The position numbers were made by a program, and so were the translations under genes. Under the pieces are notes generated by a model. It worked only from the letters and a program-made list of their open reading frames with translations. It made no database searches and had not been told where the DNA came from. This document shows positions 11,403 through 11,496 of a stretch of 11,496 bases of DNA, piece by piece. Source of the DNA: Lawsonibacter sp. (GTDB taxonomy: Bacteria; Bacillota; Clostridia; Oscillospirales; Oscillospiraceae); assembly GCA_022798155.1 (NCBI GenBank), contig JAAWLY010000065.1, positions 1-11,496 of the forward strand, read 5' to 3'. How positions within the stretch are numbered: position 1 is the stretch's first letter; every line of letters starts with the position of its first letter.

Positions 11403-11496
11403 TTACTCGTCCTTGCAGACGATCATGGAGCGCATCACGCCGTCGGTGATCCGGAAAATACGGTCCAGCTCAGCGGGGACGGCGGCGGCGGCGGTG
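11403..11496 (-). CDS. rpsF: 30S ribosomal protein S6, C-terminal part (starts outside the window)
   Basis: The last 30 codons are visible, reading ...PAELDRIFRITDGVMRSMIV then CKDE and TAA. This matches the conserved S6 C-terminus (ELxRxxRITDxVxRxxIVxxDE). S6 pairs with S18 in the 30S platform, and the gene stands in the standard rpsF-ssb-rpsR order. Four alanine codons (GCC runs) at the window edge precede the conserved motif. The stop overlaps the ssb ribosome site. Confidence 0.92.
   Translation of the reverse strand, partial: TAAAAVPAELDRIFRITDGVMRSMIVCKDE

Noticed and set aside
11475..11496. Triplet repeat (GGC/GCC run) at the right edge
   Set aside because: It is in frame with rpsF and encodes an alanine run; only a few copies, so no separate repeat is supported.

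Overview
The window looks like a chromosomal segment from a GC-rich, low-branching Clostridia member, most likely an Oscillospiraceae-type gut bacterium (Flavonifractor / Lawsonibacter / Pseudoflavonifractor-like). That placement is inferred from strong AGGAGG ribosome sites, an rpsF-ssb-rpsR operon with a GTG-started ssb, an SLH-domain secreted protein, and short palindromic intergenic repeats of a style common in that group. No 16S or taxonomic marker was checked.

Layout. Bases 1-691 (minus) hold an ECF sigma factor and the start of its membrane anti-sigma-like partner, with an ECF-type promoter in front. Bases 692-1391 lack a convincing gene but are dense in hairpins and begin with a sigma-A-like plus-strand promoter. 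A small hypothetical gene and a NUDIX hydrolase (minus) follow to 2131. Bases about 2150-3500 are a visibly AT-rich plus-strand island: a membrane protein, then a secreted papain-like (permuted NlpC/P60-type) protein whose reading frame is cut by an in-frame TAA just after the signal peptide, closed by a terminator. Minus-strand genes then run response regulator -> histidine kinase -> HtrA/DegP-type protease (7146 to 3572), an envelope-stress or phosphate-type signalling operon. Upstream of it is a cation diffusion facilitator with Mn-type metal residues (7299-8474). A secreted SLH-domain protein (8930-10228) follows, and the right end is the 3' end of rpsF, then ssb and rpsR.

The most interesting part is the 8475-8929 intergenic region. 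It holds two tandem, diverged copies of one small unit on the plus strand. Each has three direct repeats of a TTCACA-like hexamer at exact 11-base spacing, a -10 box 26 bases from the start of the third repeat, a pyrimidine-rich unpaired stretch with TCTCC / CTCTCCTTT (complementary to AGGAGA-type ribosome sites), and a strong GC hairpin with a TCTGTCGTCTT tail. I read these as twin small RNAs under an OmpR/PhoB-family regulator. The response-regulator gene in the same window carries two copies of the same hexamer at 11-base spacing in its own promoter, suggesting one regulon: two-component system plus HtrA plus two anti-Shine-Dalgarno small RNAs. A further, independent plus-strand small-RNA candidate lies at about 10425-10510, opposite the likely leader of the SLH gene.
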